64,000 bases of DNA from Candidatus Zixiibacteriota bacterium (lineage in GTDB: Bacteria; Zixibacteria; MSB-5A5; GN15; FEB-12), in assembly GCA_029860345.1 (NCBI GenBank), contig JAOUBJ010000018.1, positions 1 through 64,000 on the forward strand. The letters are read 5' to 3'. Below, piece after piece: positions 30,601-37,666 of the stretch (within the stretch, counting starts at the first letter, position 1; every line of letters starts with the position of its first letter). The notes under the pieces were generated by a model. It searched no databases and was not told where the DNA came from. It was given only the letters and a program-made list of their open reading frames with translations. Position numbers and translations under genes: made by a program.

Positions 30601-33600
30601 GGAGCGCAGGCAACGTCTGAAAACGTGAACCTGAACTTCGGGACCAGTGCAAGTGACGCTGATGGTAACACGCCGGTGCTGTCATCTTCGGCCTTACCCG
30701 GCACAGCTACATATATCGACAACGGTAACGGAACCGGCACCTTCGACTGGACACCGGCCTACAGTGATAGTGGTACATATCTGGTGACCTTCTATGCGGC
30801 TGATTCGGCCTTCCCGCTGGTGATCGATTCTGAACAAGTAACTATCACAGTAACCAATGTCAACCAGGACCCGATACTTGCCGGTATCGGAGCGCAGGCA
30901 ACATCTGAAAACGTGAATCTCAACTTTGGGACCAGTGCAAGTGACGCTGATGGTAACACGCCGGTGCTGTCATCTTCGGCCTTACCCGGCACGGCGACAT
31001 ATATAGACAACGGCAACGGCACAGGAACCTTCGACTGGACACCGACCTACGCAGACAGTGGAACCTACAACGTTACATTCTATGCTGCCGACTCAGCCTT
31101 CCCGCTGGTGATAGATTCGGAACAAGTCACGATTACGGTCACAAACGTCAACCAGGATCCGGTACTGGCCGCCATCGGAGCGCAAAACGTTGCCGAAGGC
31201 GGTACGCTTTTATTCTCACCATCTTCGTCCGACGCCGATGGTGACATTCCGGTTATGACCAGTTCCGCCCTGCCCGGCACAGCCACCTATATTGACAACG
31301 GCGACGGCACCGGTTCGTTCGCCTGGTCGCCGTCATTCCTGGAGGGTGGGACATATCCTGTAACTTTTTATGCAACCGACGGTGTCTTCCCAAGCAGTAT
31401 AGATTCAGAGCAGGTTGTTATCACCGTCACCGAAGCCGGCAACCAATCACCGGTGTTGGCCGCTATCGGTCCTCGGTCAACAACCGAGGATGTTAATCTG
31501 AACTTCGGTGTCACGGCCAGCGACCCGGATGCAACTATCCCCGCCTTGTCCACATCCACTCTGCCGACCGGTGCGACCTTCGCGGATAACGGTGACGGCT
31601 CCGGTACTTTCGACTGGACGCCCGGTTTCACCGATGCCGGGACACATAATGTCACTTTTTATGCCGATGATGGTGCTCTGATAGACTCCGAACAGGTGGT
31701 CATCACGGTCAACGAAGCCGGTAACCAATCTCCGGTGCTGGCTGCAATTGGTGCCCAGAGCATTACCGAAACGGTCAACCTGAATTTCGGCATAAATGCC
31801 TCTGATCCTGACGCAACGATTCCAGGTCTGACCACTTCGACTCTGCCGACCGGTGCAACGTTCGCAGACAACGGCGACGGTTCCGGTACTTTCGACTGGA
31901 CACCCGGCTTCACCGATGCCGGGGCGTATAACGTCACTTTCTACGCCGACGACGGCGCTCTTATAGACTCCGAACAGGTGGTCATCACCGTCAACGAAGT
32001 CGGCAATCAGTCGCCGGTGCTGGCGGCTATCGGACCGAGATCGACCACCGAGACGGTCAACCTGAACTTTGGCGTGAGCGCCACCGATCCGGATGCGACC
32101 ATCCCTGCGCTGTCGACTTCGACTCTACCTACCGGCGCAACCTTTGTCGACAACGGCGATGGTTCCGGCACCTTTGACTGGACGCCGGGCTTCACCGACG
32201 CCGGAACGCACAACGTGACATTCTATGCCGACGACGGCGCTCTGATAGATTCCGAACAAGTTGTCATCACGGTCAACGAGATCGGCAACCAGCCGCCACA
32301 GCTCGATCCGATTGGACCGCAGGTCACCACAGAGAATATCAACCTGAACTTTACCGTGACCGCTTCGGACCCTGATGCTACTATTCCGAACCTGACCACC
32401 TCGGCTCTGCCTAGCGGCGCATCGTTCGTCGACAACGGCGACGGTTCCGGTACCTTCGATTGGACGCCCGATTTCACTCAGGCGAGTGTCTATAATATCA
32501 CTTTCTTTGCCGACGATGGTTCCTTCATACACAGCGAGGTTGTCGCAATAACTGTTAACGAAGCCGGCAACCAATCACCTCTATTGACGGCGATAGGAGC
32601 GCAAAGCACAACCGAAGATGTAAACCTCAGTTTCGGCGTCACCGCCACCGATCCCGATGCAACGATTCCGACCCTGACAACCTCCACGCTGCCCACCGGC
32701 GCAAGTTTTGTTGACAACGGCGACGGCTCAGGAAGCTTTGACTGGACACCCGGTTTCCTTGATGCCGGCGTTTACAACGTCACCTTCTACGCTGACGACG
32801 GCGCCCTCATAGACTCAGAACAGGTTGCAATCACCGTTAACGAAGCCGGCAACCAGTCGCCACTGCTGGCCGCGATCGGCGCCCAAAGTACGACCGAAAC
32901 GGTCAATCTGAATTTCGGCATAAATGCCTCTGATCCTGACGCAACGATTCCAAGTCTGACCACATCGACCCTGCCGACCGGTGCAACGTTCGTAGACAAT
33001 GGCGACGGCTCCGGAACCTTTGACTGGACACCCGGTTTCACCGATGCCGGGACGTATAACGTTACTTTTTATGCCGATGACGGCGCTCTCATAGACTCCG
33101 AACAGGTTGTCATCACCGTCAACGAAGTCGGCAACCAATCACCGGTTCTCGCTGCAATCGGTGCTCAGTCAACAACCGAAGCTGTTAATCTGAATTTCGG
33201 CATAAGTGCCTCTGATCCTGACGCAACGATTCCAAGTCTGACCACTTCGACCCTGCCGACCGGTGCGACCTTCGTAGACAACGGCGACGGCTCGGGGACG
33301 TTCGACTGGACGCCGCACTTTGCTAACGCCGGGATATATAACGTCACTTTTTATGCCGACGACGGCGCCCTCATAGATTCCGAACAGGTCGTCATCACAG
33401 TCAACGAAGCCGGCAACCAACCGCCGACTTTGGATCCGATAGGACCACAGGTGACAACCGAGAACGTGAATCTCAACTTCATCGTGACCGCAACCGACCC
33501 GGATTCGACTATCCCGGCCTTGTCCACTTCGGCCCTGCCCGCAGGCGCGAGCTTTGTTGACAACGGCGACGGATCAGGAACGTTCGACTGGACACCCGGG

Positions 33601-36600
33601 TTCACCCAAGCCGGCCCCCACAATGTCACCTTCTTTGCCGATGATGGTTCTTTTATCCACAGCGAGGTGGTCACCATCACCGTCAACGAAGCGGGCAACC
33701 AGTCACCTCTACTGGCCGCGATAGGTGCCCAAAGTACCTTCGAAGATGTCAATCTGAACTTCGGCGTGACCGCCACCGATCCTGATGCCACGATACCAGC
33801 GCTGTCAACATCCACGCTGCCGACCGGTGCCGGCTTTGTTGACAACGGCGACGGATCAGGAACCTTCGACTGGACGCCCGGCTTCACCGACGCCGGGACG
33901 TATAACATTACTTTCTATGCCGACGATGGTGCCCTGATAGACTCCGAACAGGTTGTGATTACGGTAATTGAGTCCGGCAATCAGTCGCCGGTTCTCGCTG
34001 CTATCGGTGCCCAGAGCACTACAGAAACGGTTAACCTGAACTTCGCAGTCACGGCCACCGATCCGGACGCTACCATCCCTGCCTTGTCGAGTTCGACGGT
34101 ACCGACCGGTGCAACGTTCGTCGACAACGGCGACGGTTCCGGTACCTTCGACTGGACACCGGGCTTCACCGACGCCGGGACGTATAACGTCACTTTCTAC
34201 GCCGACGATGGTGCCCTGATAGACTCCGAACAAGTTGTAATCACCGTCAACGAAGTGGGCAACCAGTCGCCTTTGCTTGCTGCCATAGGTGCCCAGAGTA
34301 CGACTGAGGACGTGAACCTGAACTTCGGCGTAAATGCCTCTGATCCTGACGCAACGATTCCTGGTCTGACCACTTCGACCCTACCGACCGGCGCGACCTT
34401 TGTAGACAACGGCGACGGATCAGGAACCTTCGACTGGACGCCGGGCTTCACCGATGCCGGTACATACAACGTTACGTTTTATGCCGACGACGGCGCTCTC
34501 ATAGACTCCGAGCAGGTCGTCATCACCGTCAACGAAGCAGGCAACCAAGCGCCTCTGCTGGCCACAATCGGTGCCCAGTCTACGACCGAAGATATTAACC
34601 TGAACTTCGTCATAAATGCCTCTGATCCTGACGCAACGATTCCAAGTCTGACCACTTCGACCCTGCCGACCGGCGCAACTTTCGTCGACAACGGTGACGG
34701 CTCGGGCAGTTTCGACTGGACGCCCGGCTTTACCGACGCCGCTGTCTATAACGTGACTTTCTACGCCGATGACGGCGCCCTTATAGACTCCGAGCAGGTG
34801 GTGATTACTGTCAACGAAGCAGGTAACCAATCGCCGGTCCTGGCCGCAATCGGTGCCCAGTCTACGACCGAAGATATCAACCTGAACTTCGGCATAACTG
34901 CTTCTGATCCTGACGCAACGATTCCAAGTCTGACCACTTCGACCCTGCCGACCGGGGCAAGTTTCGTGGACAACGGCGACGGTTCCGGAACCTTTGACTG
35001 GACACCGATCTTTACCGATGCCGGGACGTATAACGTCACTTTCTACGCCGATGACGGCGCTCTGATAGACTCCGAGCAGGTGGTGATTACTGTCAACGAA
35101 GCAGGTAACCAATCGCCGGTTCTGGCAACTATCGGCCCTCGCTCGACTACCGAAAACGTCCTCCTGAACTTCGGTGTCTCGGCGTCCGACGTCGATGCCA
35201 CTATTCCGGCTTTGTCGACATCCACTCTGCCCACCGGCGCAACTTTTGTAGACAACGGTGACGGCTCCGGCGCCTTTGACTGGATACCGACATTCACCGA
35301 CGCCGGGACGTACAATGTCACCTTCTATGCCGACGACGGCGCTCTTATAGACTCCGAACAGGTTGTGATAACGATCAACGAAGCAGGCAACCAGCCGCCC
35401 ACACTGGACCCGATCGGACCGCAGGCGACAACTGAAAACGTCAACCTGAACTTTACAGTAACGGCTTCGGACCCCGATGCTACCATTCCGAATCTGACAA
35501 CATCGGCGCTGCCGAGTGGCGCCACGTTCGTCGACAACGGCGATGGTTCCGGCACTTTCGACTGGACGCCCGACTTCACCCAGGCGGGTCCCTACAACGT
35601 CACCTTCTTTGCTGATGACGGTTCATTTATTCACAGTGAAGTGGTTGCGATAACGGTCAACGAAGCAGGCAACCAGTCTCCGGTCCTGGCCGCTATCGGA
35701 CCACACTTCACCACCGAAGGGATTCCTCTGAACATACCGGTCGGTGCAACCGATCCTGACGGGACGATCCCCGCCTTGTCCGCATCGACGCTTCCAATCG
35801 GCGCGAGTTTTGTCGACAACGGTGACGGCACCGGCGACTTTGACTGGACACCGGGCTTTACCGACGCCAGTATCTACAACGTCACGTTCTACGCCGACGA
35901 CGGCGGCCTCACAGATTCTGAACAAGTTGTCATCACGGTCAACGAAGCCGGCAACCAATCACCGATATTAGCCGCTATCGGTGCACAAAGCACAACTGAA
36001 ACAGTCAACCTGAACTTCGGCATAAATGCCTCTGATCCTGACGCAACGATTCCAAGTCTGACCACTTCGACGCTGCCGACAGGCGCGACTTTTGTGGACA
36101 ACGGTGATGGCTCCGGAACATTTGACTGGACACCCGGCTTCACCGACGCCGGGACATATAACGTCACCTTCTACGCCGATGACGGTGCCCTGATCGACAG
36201 CGAACAAGTAGTCATTACCGTCAACGACGTCGGCAACCAGTCACCGGTACTCGCCGCCATCGGACCACAAGCTACCGACGAGAACGTTAACCTGAGCTTC
36301 GGTGTCAGCGCTACCGATCCGGATGCTACTATCCCCGCTCTGTCGACCTCAACGCTACCGTTCGGTGCAGGATTCATCGACAACGGTGATGGCTCCGGAT
36401 CATTCGACTGGACTCCGGACTTCGATCAGGCCGGGGTGTACGTGATTACATTTTATGCCACCGACGGCGTTCTGATCGACAGTGAGCAGGTACAGATAGT
36501 CGTTACCGATATCAACCGCGGACCGACCGCCGATGCCGGGAGCGATCAGTTCAATGTCCCGGTCGGTAGTCTGGTGACTCTTGACGGCACTTTCTCATCC

Positions 36601-37656
36601 GATCCCGACGGCGACTTGCTCAATTATAACTGGCTGCAAATCGGCGGCACGGCAGTGGTTCTTTCCAACAATGCTGATTCTATGCCGACATTCACGCCGC
36701 CGGTTACGGATACCTATCTTTTCGAGCTTACTGTCAACGACGGTCTGCTGCCTTCGACGCCTGATACCGTTTCAATCGACGTCGTTAACGTCGCGCCACC
36801 CGTCGCGGTGAGTGATCTGGCCATTCAAATAAACGCAGACGCCGTCGACCTTACCTGGAGCCTGAGTGTTTTGGATACGGCCGGCTTTGCCACCAGCGTG
36901 GATCGTTACGTTATCTCCCGCGGCACGGCGGCCTACTTTACGCCACTGCCGGGCGATTCAATCGGCTTCACCGACAACCTGACCTCAGCTTTCACCGACG
37001 CTGATCTGGCCGGCGCCAACGTCGTTGGCGACACACTCACGCAGTACTTCTATGTGGTCGAGGTGGTCGACATATACGGCAATCGTTCCACGCTCTCCAA
37101 CCGGGTTGGCGAGTACGACTACCAACTGGTGACCACGGCTACCACCAACTACAACCTGGTTGGTATCCCGTTCTCCAACACAGGAATTGTCGATGCCGAC
37201 GCCTTGATCGCTGCTATCGGCAGTGGTAATGTATTGACAGTCAACAACTTCATCGCCGCCTCGCAGAGCTACGAGGCCCGCTTCGCAGCCGGTTTCGGTA
37301 CCAACTTTGCCATCACCATCGGCGGTGTCTATCAGGTCAACTCAGCTACCGACACAATTTTCAGTGTGGCCGGATCGATCCCCGATTCGGGCACTGTTTC
37401 CTATAGCATACAAACATCCCCAACGACCGACTTCAACTTCCTGATGATTCCTTTCGAACTCGAAGGAAACTTCACGGTCGCGCAGGATTTGCTTGATTCG
37501 ATACCGGGAGTCTTGAACACTCTCAATAATTTCGTGGCCGGTTCACAGAGTTATCAGTCTCGTTTCGCAGCAGGCTTCGGGACCAATTTCCCAGTGAAAG
37601 CCGGTAAACCATATCAGGGTAACGCCGCCACGGACGGTGTCTTCCCGGGACCATAG
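21637..37656 (+). CDS. Giant exported cadherin-like repeat protein, 5,339 residues
   Basis: Signal peptide 1-22 (ends GAAAQ), then 52 successive repeats of about 94-97 residues. I count 50 cadherin-like or Ig-like units with the skeleton PVLAAIG-Q-E-NLNFG-DPD-P-LPTGATFVDNGDGSGTFDWTP and two of a different type. They fall into type A (288 bp, A-D-S-AFPLVIDSEQ) and type B (about 282 bp, ADDGALIDSEQ). After residue ~4960 come a PKD-type domain, an FN3-like domain and two copies of a ~90-residue domain (TTATTNYNLVGIPF and TSPTTDFNFLMIPF). There is no dockerin or sorting domain. Repeats are very acidic and almost free of Lys, Arg, His, Cys and Met. AGGAGGT precedes the ATG by nine bases. Likely a calcium-stiffened fibre for adhesion or matrix. 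Confidence 0.95.
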   Translation: MYFRHLSIAFALVILMALGAAAQTAPPVLNPIGAQSSDEGVNLNFGVTTSDADATIPTLTTSTLPGTATFNDNLNGTGTFDWTPTFADSGTYQVTFYANDAVTADIDSELVTITVTNVLQSPVVSGIPDQSVAEGSTTFAPINLDDYVTDADNLDSEISWSYSGNSALTVSIVSRVATISIPSADWNGAETITLTATDPDLQADSDPALFTVTAVNDLPVLAPIGPQSIFENAGFILGTSASDADGDTPVMSSSTLPGAATYTDNGNGTGTFDWTPTFSDSGTYLVTFYAADSAFPLVIDSEQVTITVTNVNQDPILAAIGAQATSENVNLNFGTSASDPDGNTPVLTSSALPGTATYIDNGNGTGSFDWTPAFADSGTYNVTFYAADSAFPLVIDSEQVTITVNNVLQPPVVADIPDQSVAEGSTTFAPINLDDYVTDADNLDSEISWSYSGNSALTVSIVSRVATISIPSADWNGAETITLTATDPDLQADSDPALFTVTAVNDNPILAPIGAQSTDENVNLNFGTSASDADGNTPVLSSSALPGTATYIDNGNGTGSFDWTPAFADSGTYNVTFYAADSAFPLVIDSEQVTITVNNVNQDPILAAIGAQATSENVNLNFGTSASDADGNTPVLSSSTLPGTATYIDNGNGTGSFDWTPAFADSGTYNVTFYAADSAFPLVIDSEQVTITVTNVNQDPILAAIGAQATSENVNLNFGTSASDADGNTPVLSSSTLPGTATYIDNGNGTGTFDWTPAFADSGTYNVTFYAADSAFPLVIDSEQVTITVTNVNQDPILAAIGAQATSENVNLNFGTSASDADGNTPVLSSSALPGTATYTDNGNGTGSFDWTPAFADSGTYNVTFYAADSAFPLVIDSEQVTITVNNVNQDPILAAIGAQATSENVNLNFGTSASDADGNTPVLSSSALPGTATYTDNGNGTGSFDWTPAFADSGTYNVTFYAADSAFPLVIDSEQVTITVTNVNQDPILAAIGAQATSENVNLNFGTSASDADGNTPVLSSSTLPGAATYTDNGNGTGSFDWTPAFADSGTYNVTFYAADSAFPLVIDSEQVTITVNNVNQDPILAAIGAQATSENVNLNFGTSASDADGNTPVLSSSALPGTATYIDNGNGTGSFDWTPTSNDSGTYNVTFYAADSAFPLVIDSEQVTITVNNVNQDPILAAIGAQATSENVNLNFGTSASDADGNTPVLSSSTLPGTATYIDNGNGTGTFDWTPTSNDSGTYNVTFYAADSAFPLVIDSEQVTITVTNVNQDPVLAAIGAQATSENVNLNFGTSASDADGNTPVLTASTLPGTATYIDNGNGTGTFDWTPTSNDSGTYNVTFYAADSAFPLVIDSEQVTITVTNVNQDPVLAAIGAQATSENVNLNFGTSASDADGNTPVLSSSALPGTATYIDNGNGTGSFDWTPTSNDSGTYNVTFYAADSAFPLVIDSEQVTITVNNVNQDPILAAIGAQATSENVNLNFGTSASDADGNTPVLSSSALPGTATYIDNGNGTGTFDWTPTYIESGVFNVTFYAADSAFPLVIDSEQVVITVTDAGNQAPVLATIGARAVTEGNTLAFVISAADAEGIPTISANNLPSGATLVDNLDGTADFSWTPGFLESGSYNVTFFATDDSGSIDGELVTITVNDAGNQLPVLAAIGAQVTLENVNLSFGLSSTDAESTPGLSTSTLPTGASFVDNGDGSGSFNWTPTFTQSGIYNISFYATDDSAAVDSEQVTITVNEPGNQAPVLTSIGAQSTTENIQLTFGVTSSDAEGTSPVLATSTLPSGAVFTDNGDGTGDFDWTPDFLQSGIYNISFYATDDSAAVDSEQVTITVNEAGNQLPVLTAIGAQLTTENVLLSFSVIASDIESTPVLTTSTLPTGATFIDNGDGSGDFDWTPDFLQSGIYNVTFYATDDSAAVDSEQVTITVNEAGNQQPTLVAIGAQGTTENVLLNFSVSASDIESTPVLTTSALPSGASFVDNTDGTGSFDWTPGFLQSGIYNVTFYATDDSAAVDSEQVTITINEAGNQLPVLAAIGSQLGTENVNLAFGVSASDDESTAALTSSALPTGATFVDNLDGTGTFDWTPGFTDAGLYNVTFYATDDSAAVDSEQVAITIAEAGNQTPVLAAIGAQATTENVNLNFGVSASDADATIPTLTTSTLPTGATFVDNGDGTGDFDWTPTFLQSGSYQVMFYATDASAAADSEQVIITVNEAGNQLPILTAIGAQNVTEGVNLNFGLSASDIESTPSFSSTALPTGATLTDNGDGSATFDWTPVFVQSGVHNVTFYATDDSAAVDSEQVTITVNEAGNQTPVLTTIGSQVVLEGISLNLPLTASDADSTIPALFSSTLPSGATFLDNGDGTADFDWLPDYTQSGVYVVLFYTSDGTVDDSEFVTITVTDAGNQNPVLAAIGAQAGTENSLLTFSVSATDGESVPSLSTSTLPTGAAFVDNGDGSGDFNWTPGFTDAGVYPVTFYATDDSAAVDSEQVAITINEVGNQSPSLAAIGAQSTTEDVNLNFSVTATDPDATIPAMTTSTLPTGATFVDNGDGSGTFDWTPGFTDAGAYNVTFYADDGALIDSEQVVITVNEAGNQSPLLAAIGAQSTTETVNLNFGINASDPDATIPSLTTSTLPTGATFVDNGDGSGTFDWTPTFTDAGIYNVTFYADDGALIDSEQVVITVNEVGNQLPVLAAIGAQNTSEGVNLNFGTSASDADGDTPVLTASTLPGTATYIDNGNGTGTFDWTPTSNDSGTYNVTFYAADSAFPLVIDSEQVTITVTNVNQDPVLAAIGAQATSENVNLNFGTSASDADGNTPVLSSSTLPGTATYIDNGNGTGTFDWTPTSNDSGTYNVTFYAADSAFPLVIDSEQVTITVNNVNQDPVLAAIGAQATSENVNLNFGTSASDADGDTPVLSSSALPGTATYIDNGNGTGTFDWTPTSNDSGTYNVTFYAADSAFPLVIDSEQVTITVTNVNQDPVLAAIGAQATSENVNLNFGTSASDADGNTPVLSSSALPGTATYIDNGNGTGTFDWTPAYSDSGTYLVTFYAADSAFPLVIDSEQVTITVTNVNQDPILAGIGAQATSENVNLNFGTSASDADGNTPVLSSSALPGTATYIDNGNGTGTFDWTPTYADSGTYNVTFYAADSAFPLVIDSEQVTITVTNVNQDPVLAAIGAQNVAEGGTLLFSPSSSDADGDIPVMTSSALPGTATYIDNGDGTGSFAWSPSFLEGGTYPVTFYATDGVFPSSIDSEQVVITVTEAGNQSPVLAAIGPRSTTEDVNLNFGVTASDPDATIPALSTSTLPTGATFADNGDGSGTFDWTPGFTDAGTHNVTFYADDGALIDSEQVVITVNEAGNQSPVLAAIGAQSITETVNLNFGINASDPDATIPGLTTSTLPTGATFADNGDGSGTFDWTPGFTDAGAYNVTFYADDGALIDSEQVVITVNEVGNQSPVLAAIGPRSTTETVNLNFGVSATDPDATIPALSTSTLPTGATFVDNGDGSGTFDWTPGFTDAGTHNVTFYADDGALIDSEQVVITVNEIGNQPPQLDPIGPQVTTENINLNFTVTASDPDATIPNLTTSALPSGASFVDNGDGSGTFDWTPDFTQASVYNITFFADDGSFIHSEVVAITVNEAGNQSPLLTAIGAQSTTEDVNLSFGVTATDPDATIPTLTTSTLPTGASFVDNGDGSGSFDWTPGFLDAGVYNVTFYADDGALIDSEQVAITVNEAGNQSPLLAAIGAQSTTETVNLNFGINASDPDATIPSLTTSTLPTGATFVDNGDGSGTFDWTPGFTDAGTYNVTFYADDGALIDSEQVVITVNEVGNQSPVLAAIGAQSTTEAVNLNFGISASDPDATIPSLTTSTLPTGATFVDNGDGSGTFDWTPHFANAGIYNVTFYADDGALIDSEQVVITVNEAGNQPPTLDPIGPQVTTENVNLNFIVTATDPDSTIPALSTSALPAGASFVDNGDGSGTFDWTPGFTQAGPHNVTFFADDGSFIHSEVVTITVNEAGNQSPLLAAIGAQSTFEDVNLNFGVTATDPDATIPALSTSTLPTGAGFVDNGDGSGTFDWTPGFTDAGTYNITFYADDGALIDSEQVVITVIESGNQSPVLAAIGAQSTTETVNLNFAVTATDPDATIPALSSSTVPTGATFVDNGDGSGTFDWTPGFTDAGTYNVTFYADDGALIDSEQVVITVNEVGNQSPLLAAIGAQSTTEDVNLNFGVNASDPDATIPGLTTSTLPTGATFVDNGDGSGTFDWTPGFTDAGTYNVTFYADDGALIDSEQVVITVNEAGNQAPLLATIGAQSTTEDINLNFVINASDPDATIPSLTTSTLPTGATFVDNGDGSGSFDWTPGFTDAAVYNVTFYADDGALIDSEQVVITVNEAGNQSPVLAAIGAQSTTEDINLNFGITASDPDATIPSLTTSTLPTGASFVDNGDGSGTFDWTPIFTDAGTYNVTFYADDGALIDSEQVVITVNEAGNQSPVLATIGPRSTTENVLLNFGVSASDVDATIPALSTSTLPTGATFVDNGDGSGAFDWIPTFTDAGTYNVTFYADDGALIDSEQVVITINEAGNQPPTLDPIGPQATTENVNLNFTVTASDPDATIPNLTTSALPSGATFVDNGDGSGTFDWTPDFTQAGPYNVTFFADDGSFIHSEVVAITVNEAGNQSPVLAAIGPHFTTEGIPLNIPVGATDPDGTIPALSASTLPIGASFVDNGDGTGDFDWTPGFTDASIYNVTFYADDGGLTDSEQVVITVNEAGNQSPILAAIGAQSTTETVNLNFGINASDPDATIPSLTTSTLPTGATFVDNGDGSGTFDWTPGFTDAGTYNVTFYADDGALIDSEQVVITVNDVGNQSPVLAAIGPQATDENVNLSFGVSATDPDATIPALSTSTLPFGAGFIDNGDGSGSFDWTPDFDQAGVYVITFYATDGVLIDSEQVQIVVTDINRGPTADAGSDQFNVPVGSLVTLDGTFSSDPDGDLLNYNWLQIGGTAVVLSNNADSMPTFTPPVTDTYLFELTVNDGLLPSTPDTVSIDVVNVAPPVAVSDLAIQINADAVDLTWSLSVLDTAGFATSVDRYVISRGTAAYFTPLPGDSIGFTDNLTSAFTDADLAGANVVGDTLTQYFYVVEVVDIYGNRSTLSNRVGEYDYQLVTTATTNYNLVGIPFSNTGIVDADALIAAIGSGNVLTVNNFIAASQSYEARFAAGFGTNFAITIGGVYQVNSATDTIFSVAGSIPDSGTVSYSIQTSPTTDFNFLMIPFELEGNFTVAQDLLDSIPGVLNTLNNFVAGSQSYQSRFAAGFGTNFPVKAGKPYQGNAATDGVFPGP
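21997..22287 (+). repeat. Type C unit, copy 1 (291 bp)
   Basis: Encodes PDQSVAEGSTTFAPINLDDY and following residues, a sandwich unlike the cadherin-like units around it. It is nearly identical in DNA to 22864-23154, which points to a recent duplication that also carried neighbouring type A units. Confidence 0.9.
22864..23154 (+). repeat. Type C unit, copy 2 (291 bp)
   Basis: Second copy of the unit at 21997-22287, with only scattered base differences. The two copies are separated by exactly two 288-bp type A units (22288-22863). Confidence 0.9.
23155..26325 (+). repeat. Type A array 1, eleven 288-bp units
   Basis: Eleven units in tandem, each 96 codons, near identical in protein and DNA (NQDPILAAIGAQATSENVNL and so on). 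Unit boundaries fall every 288 bp; the last unit is a codon longer where it joins type B. Variation is mosaic: some units have GGGACCAGTGCAAGTGAC, others GGGACATCGGCCTCAGAC for the same residues, and the TPAFADSG and TPTSNDSG versions alternate in blocks. Confidence 0.95.
26326..29715 (+). repeat. Type B array 1, twelve more divergent units
   Basis: Twelve units of about 94-95 codons with the link [NED]-[APV]-GNQ between them. Their DNA is much more divergent than that of the type A arrays on both sides, although the protein skeleton is conserved. The last two units (from about 29151) are closest to the units of 31156-36515. Confidence 0.9.
29716..31155 (+). repeat. Type A array 2, five units of exactly 288 bp
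   Basis: Exactly 1,440 bp. The units match array 1 very closely in DNA and sit as a block between type B units. The simplest explanation is a copy of part of array 1 moved 3.4 kb downstream by recombination. Confidence 0.93.
31156..36515 (+). repeat. Type B array 2, nineteen units
   Basis: Nineteen units, mostly about 282 bp, linked by NEAGNQ or NEVGNQ. A subset with the opening PPTLDPIGPQ and SFIHSEVV recurs three times (near 32290, 33418 and 35393), giving a higher-order periodicity. Eight units in this gene share an almost invariant DNA tract (see findings), seven of them in this array. Confidence 0.9.
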
Positions 37657-37666
37657 GGAGGTGGTT

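Noticed and set aside
22119-36383. Dozens of antisense open frames of 60-230 codons across the giant gene
   Set aside because: They repeat with the same 288- or 282-bp period as the sense repeats and have no ribosome sites. They are shadows of the repetitive sense coding sequence.
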